Assembly: GCA_963669155.1 (NCBI GenBank)
Contig: OZ022590.1
Location: forward strand, 1,173,415-1,237,414
Direction: 5' to 3'
DNA length: 64,000 bases
From: Arbacia lixula
Lineage: Eukaryota; Echinodermata; Echinoidea; Arbacioida; Arbaciidae
Positions 59,704-64,000 of this stretch are shown here, piece after piece. Position numbers and translations under genes: made by a program. A model generated the notes under the pieces. That model saw nothing but the letters and a program-made list of their open reading frames with translations, was not told the origin of the DNA and did no database searches. How positions within the stretch are numbered: the stretch's first letter is position 1; each line of letters opens with the position of its first letter.

Positions 59704-60327
59704 TACATGTAAAAACAGAAATATTTGTCAACAGAATTGGTCGCTTCTTTCGAGGCCTGCTGGAATAAATACACGACAGTTCTCATGTCATTTCAGAATA
59801 TAAATCTTTCATATGGGCTCTGTTATTTATAGTCTCTCTTTATAGTGTAGGAATTTATTTTGAACTCATGTCCCTTCATTACCAAGTTCATGTTTCACCC
59901 CTTACACACTAATCGATCATTCCCCTCTCACACACTGCACACTCTCATGGTTCTTTTGTGTATGACCATTCCACCATCATTTACCATCACCCCATCCATT
60001 GGTGCAATTTCCCTCTCTTTCTCATTTTTTTTTTCTAGTTTCCCGCTCTTTTATTTGATTGGTTTGTAAGTAAATGAATATTAATTTGTTGATTTACATG
60101 AAGTGAGTACATTTTCAGTTCTCAATTTGCACATTTACATATTCTTATGCATTCTATCATGGAAATTTTATTACTTCATGAATACATGTACATGTATTCA
60201 TTTATACTTGACTTGCAAACTCAAAAAATAAATCACAGGGAGTTAGCCTACAGTACTTCACACGGTCAAAACCATGTCTTCTAGCTGTCTGATTTGCTGC
60301 CTGTAGAGTGAGCTTAGATACTTCAAG

Positions 60328-60559
60328 TACAGAGTACCGAAGTGGTGTCGTCATATGAACATGTTGTCAAGACAATTGGTTCTAAACAAACTCACTCCAG
60401 TGAGAGGTTTAGCGGTCTGATATTGTCTATCAGGGCTAGCGTCAGGCATTCACATTTACAGTTCCCATTGTGATCACCGCTGCTTGCTCTACCCTCGTTG
60501 TTTAGAACCAGTTGTCTTGACAATTATGCTCAAATGACGTCACACTTCGGTACCCTGTA
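60328..60559. mobile_element. Inverted-repeat element with TACAGAGTACCGAAGTG ends
   Basis: Terminal repeats TACAGAGTACCGAAGTG / CACTTCGGTACCCTGTA and inner repeats TTGTCAAGACAATTGGTTCT / TTAGAACCAGTTGTCTTGAC flank a unique middle of about 90 bases. There is no ORF; a TA target is possible. Confidence 0.72.
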
Positions 60560-63500
60560 GCATTTCGAGAGCTAATTTGCCCTTTTGCCTCTTTACTAAG
60601 ACCTCTATTATTGTGAAAGATTTATACATGTGCTGGAATTGTCCATAAACAACACAGAATGAACAGTCAAAGAAAACAAGTCAATTTTTCATGACATCAC
60701 ACAATTTTGTTTACATTCATAACTCTTTTAATATTCAGTTATTTTTGTACAATGTGTTAAAATGTGACATGTTGGAGAATGCAGAAATTTATTCCATTTC
60801 ATTTGAAAATATTCAATACTTCCGATACAATAATTGTTTGCTACAATGTAATTTTACTAAGGGATAAAAGATAGCGAGTGATGCATAATTTTTTTTGGCT
60901 TTGTCAAAGATGTTTACATGTATACATATTTTTTGAGACATTATTTTCAGATTTGTTTTTTCGCTCCTTTGGTATAATGTGGTTATAATAAATGTGATAA
61001 AAACTTAATAATTTATGGAAATACATGAATCAGGAAAAAGATATTGCATATTTTGAGTGGGAAATTCTGATGAGGCAGATGGCCTGCACAAATACAAAAA
61101 ATGATTTCCTGAGAAAAAATTAATTGTTCTGTCATGTTTTACATTTAGGACGAAGATCAGGCCCTTTGACGTTTGTTTACCAAGGAACTATTTTTTACCT
61201 GAAAACAAGATTTTTGCAATCTCCTATATCTTACTGCATTTGTGCAATAATCCCATCAAATAAATATTTCATCACTGAATCTCCTGCAAAGTTTCAAGAC
61301 TGGTATTGTTCATAATGAAATATTTTCAGTAACAAATGAGCTGATAAAACATGTTCGAAAGGGCACAGAATTTACATTAGACAATTAAAGGTAGAAAGAG
61401 ATACTGATTGAATACTACCAAAAAGGATTGGTTCCACTCCATGATCACATAGATTGATGTAAAACCATGATGTAAAAAATGACTTTGACTAAAATCAAAG
61501 TACATGTATAAGTAGCCACTTTATCGATAGGGAATTTGGATTACCGGTAATGGAAAACACCAGGAACATTTATCTTTATCACTTCATTCAAATTGACTGA
61601 GAATGAGAGACCTGGGTTCTTAACTAGATTTCATCAACCCCTAATTGTGCACTTTTGAATTTGCTTTGCACTGGCTGAAGTTAGGGTAATGAGGTTAAGA
61701 TTAAATATAATAATAATCCCCTGCAATATTGTCACGAATTATTTTGAATGTAAAAGAGAACACCTAATACTGTATATTTATATCTATCTAGTACAATAAG
61801 AACCATACAATAACTGTACAATTATATTTACACAAAATGCATAGACTGTACAAAATGGGACTCCAATATGGGGAACTGTTGCAGAAGCACAACATATCAG
61901 TTGTTAGCGATTTGTACTTCTGTCCACATGGACTTTCTTTATGTGAGAGAGGGCTGTTGTAAATGTTTAACATTTAGCTCTGGCTCATTGGCTAACTGCA
62001 TAAGTCTTATGTATGGCACACTCGTAAAGTCAGTGGCACAGAATAACGCTAACATAATATATTAGGAATTTACATTGAGACTGACAACCAAGTTACATAA
62101 AAAGAGGCACATGTACTGTGGCTTGACTATAATTCATTACCAACTGAAGACTTTGAAGTAAAACATAATGTTACTCCGCCATGATAGGTGTGCATAGTAA
62201 CAAAAAGATATTGAATGATTGGCAGCTTAAAAAAATTAAAATGAGTAATTCATGTGTCTATCAACACCTATTTCATGATACCAGTTCCCATGATCTTGAT
62301 TTGAAGTGGAAGAAGTTTTATAAATCACAACTCGTCTTGATCTACCTATAAAGTCATCACAACAAATAAATTGAGTCATGGAAGATCCATGAGGGATGCC
62401 AGTTTCGCCATGACGATTATGTTATAGGTGTATAGATGCAAACAGAAGGGCAAGGGGGAGTGATAAATTATATTGTACGGTACACACAATAAATAATTTT
62501 AATTAAAACTCTCTGAAAGACCAAGAAAAGATCAATCTTTTTGAAGTAAACAGAACAATAAAACCCCGATTGTACAGATCATAAAGAGTCATCAATATTT
62601 GTTTTTCTTGACATCATCATTGATTCTCTTCACAAATTTCTCAACATTAAATGATAACTACTCAAAAATGTTTCAATTATTTCATGATAGCCAAAAGTAG
62701 CACTTGCACTTTTATTCTTGCACATTTATGCTTGTTCACGTAGGTAATCTGTGGTTAATTTCTCAATCATCTGCAGTGTGCACCATGGTGAATTTGTTGA
62801 TAAGCTTTTCCGGTACAAAAGGTTTAATACATGTATTTTCTAATTTGTCATATTTGCTCATGATTTCAAAATGGTGAAGCAACTCAAGATAAAAATTTAA
62901 AAATGCAAACTTATTTCAAGTAATACTGATCAAGAAGCAAAGAGAGGTATTATGAAAGCCAACTTGGGAGGAACTATCCGGCTATACTCAAGGTCTAAGT
63001 AGTACTACACCATGAACTTTACATGTGTGAAACACGATCTCACCCTTGCTTGCTTCAGAATCACCATCACCAGTATTGATTAAAAGCTGGATTAGCACCG
63101 GAATATGCTATGTTCAGTAATGAGTAATGAGCCAATGAATGGCATGCTGCATATTCTGTTGCTAATCAGGCTTATTTGGGAGATAAAATTGCAAAAAATA
63201 TTTTAAAATCAATTTCCTTGCCAAATATGTGGAAATTCATTGCCATGCATCAATAACATCTGTCATGCGTTGGTAAGTTTTATCATGGAAGAGTAAATGT
63301 TGCCATGCGTCTGTAAATTTCATCTGGTAACTTTTTGCATGGTAATTTTTTTTTGTTTGGATGTTTTTTGTTATTTCCCATTCTTTAAAAAAATACCGAC
63401 CGACTCAAGCCTGTGCATCATTTGTATACTACTACAGCTCTCAATATCCACTAGGCAATGGACAGGGTGAATCTGAATACTAGTACTGCAATGATGAAAT

Positions 63501-64000
63501 TGCATTTCATTCACTGTTTCACTGGCTGTATTATAAATAACTGCTCTTGAGGTTTATTCTGAATACCTATCATCCGTCGTATTGCCTTGAGCTGTTTCAT
63601 AATCTTAAGGAATACGGTGCAATTTGACCTGTAAACTAATTTTTGCTTTAACTGGTCTTACAATCAATACATTCAAGACTCTTGCACATACTCATGATAC
63701 TGAAATTCTCATTCTTATTCCGCTGTACAGGTTTCCATATCTAAACATTGCTGCTCTCAAAGCACCTTGTCATCTCCAACCAAGAATGACTTAATGCAGC
63801 CTGTGAGCCACACAGTTCTAGGCAGGTGGACACTCCCAATTCAGCTGGTCACATCGAGTGAGTTAAAATCCGCAGTCAAGTTTCATTCCTGTTTCACTCT
63901 TGACTTCAGTTCATTCACTGTGATAAAAAGTGTTCATATGCAGTCACAATAGCCATGTGATGGTTTGTAGTTGTCACATGAACGTCACATGTCCCCTACA

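Larger units (their letters stand above)
57011..64000. other. Gene-poor end of the window
   Basis: Contains repeats at 57690, 58040, 59517 and 60328. G runs lie at 57117-57132 and 58975-58996, followed by AT-rich palindromic sequence (TTAATTAATTAATATAATTA) near 59130-59180. From 60560 to 64000 I see AT-rich sequence with no convincing exon, RNA gene or repeat family. Confidence 0.5.

Overview
This is a eukaryotic, intron-dominated window, roughly 60% A+T. It looks like a marine invertebrate deuterostome, most likely an echinoderm. That placement is inferred from an LHFPL6-type gene with long introns, many palindromic miniature transposons, long G/C homopolymer runs, recurrent TACATGTA-type motifs and a CR1/L2-like retrotransposon tail. 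No prokaryotic-type genes, viral genes, rRNA, tRNA or CRISPR arrays were seen.

The one gene I recognise is on the minus strand: an LHFPL tetraspan-family gene closest to LHFPL6. It reads from about 45 kb down past 9.2 kb. Two internal exons are firm (20386-19860 and 9290-9192); both use consensus splice sites and join in phase. Upstream lie two possible first coding exons, 44951-44905 (next to a CpG-rich promoter-like tract) and 38945-38881. Each begins with an ATG behind an in-frame stop and ends in phase 2 at a strong GTAAG donor, so each can splice onto the same downstream exon and would give a different N-terminus. The exon for the fourth membrane helix was not found and probably lies beyond the window's low-coordinate edge.

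A second, unrecognised minus-strand gene is proposed at 56728-53187: two exons that join in phase to encode about 108 residues. Its apparent stop codon lies in the end of a palindromic mobile element, and a diverged copy of its C-terminal coding segment sits on the other side of that element.

Most other identifiable sequence is repeats: several TTAA-flanked inverted-repeat families (802, 1499, 3039, 4382, 10232, 23915, 33172, 53814), an AGCT-rich family with AGG-G/T-GCGTCTTC ends (6506, 12958, 22243), a GGGAAAG-armed family (16967, 18448, 27428, 29792), a family ending CAGGGGGGTGTTTCACC (45527, 59517), single-copy hairpins (44496, 45726, 60328), satellites and microsatellites. The 57-64 kb end holds repeats and no recognisable gene. 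I found no clear previously undescribed multi-gene system. The most interesting items are the paired first exons, the unknown two-exon gene and the dense TTAA-element population.
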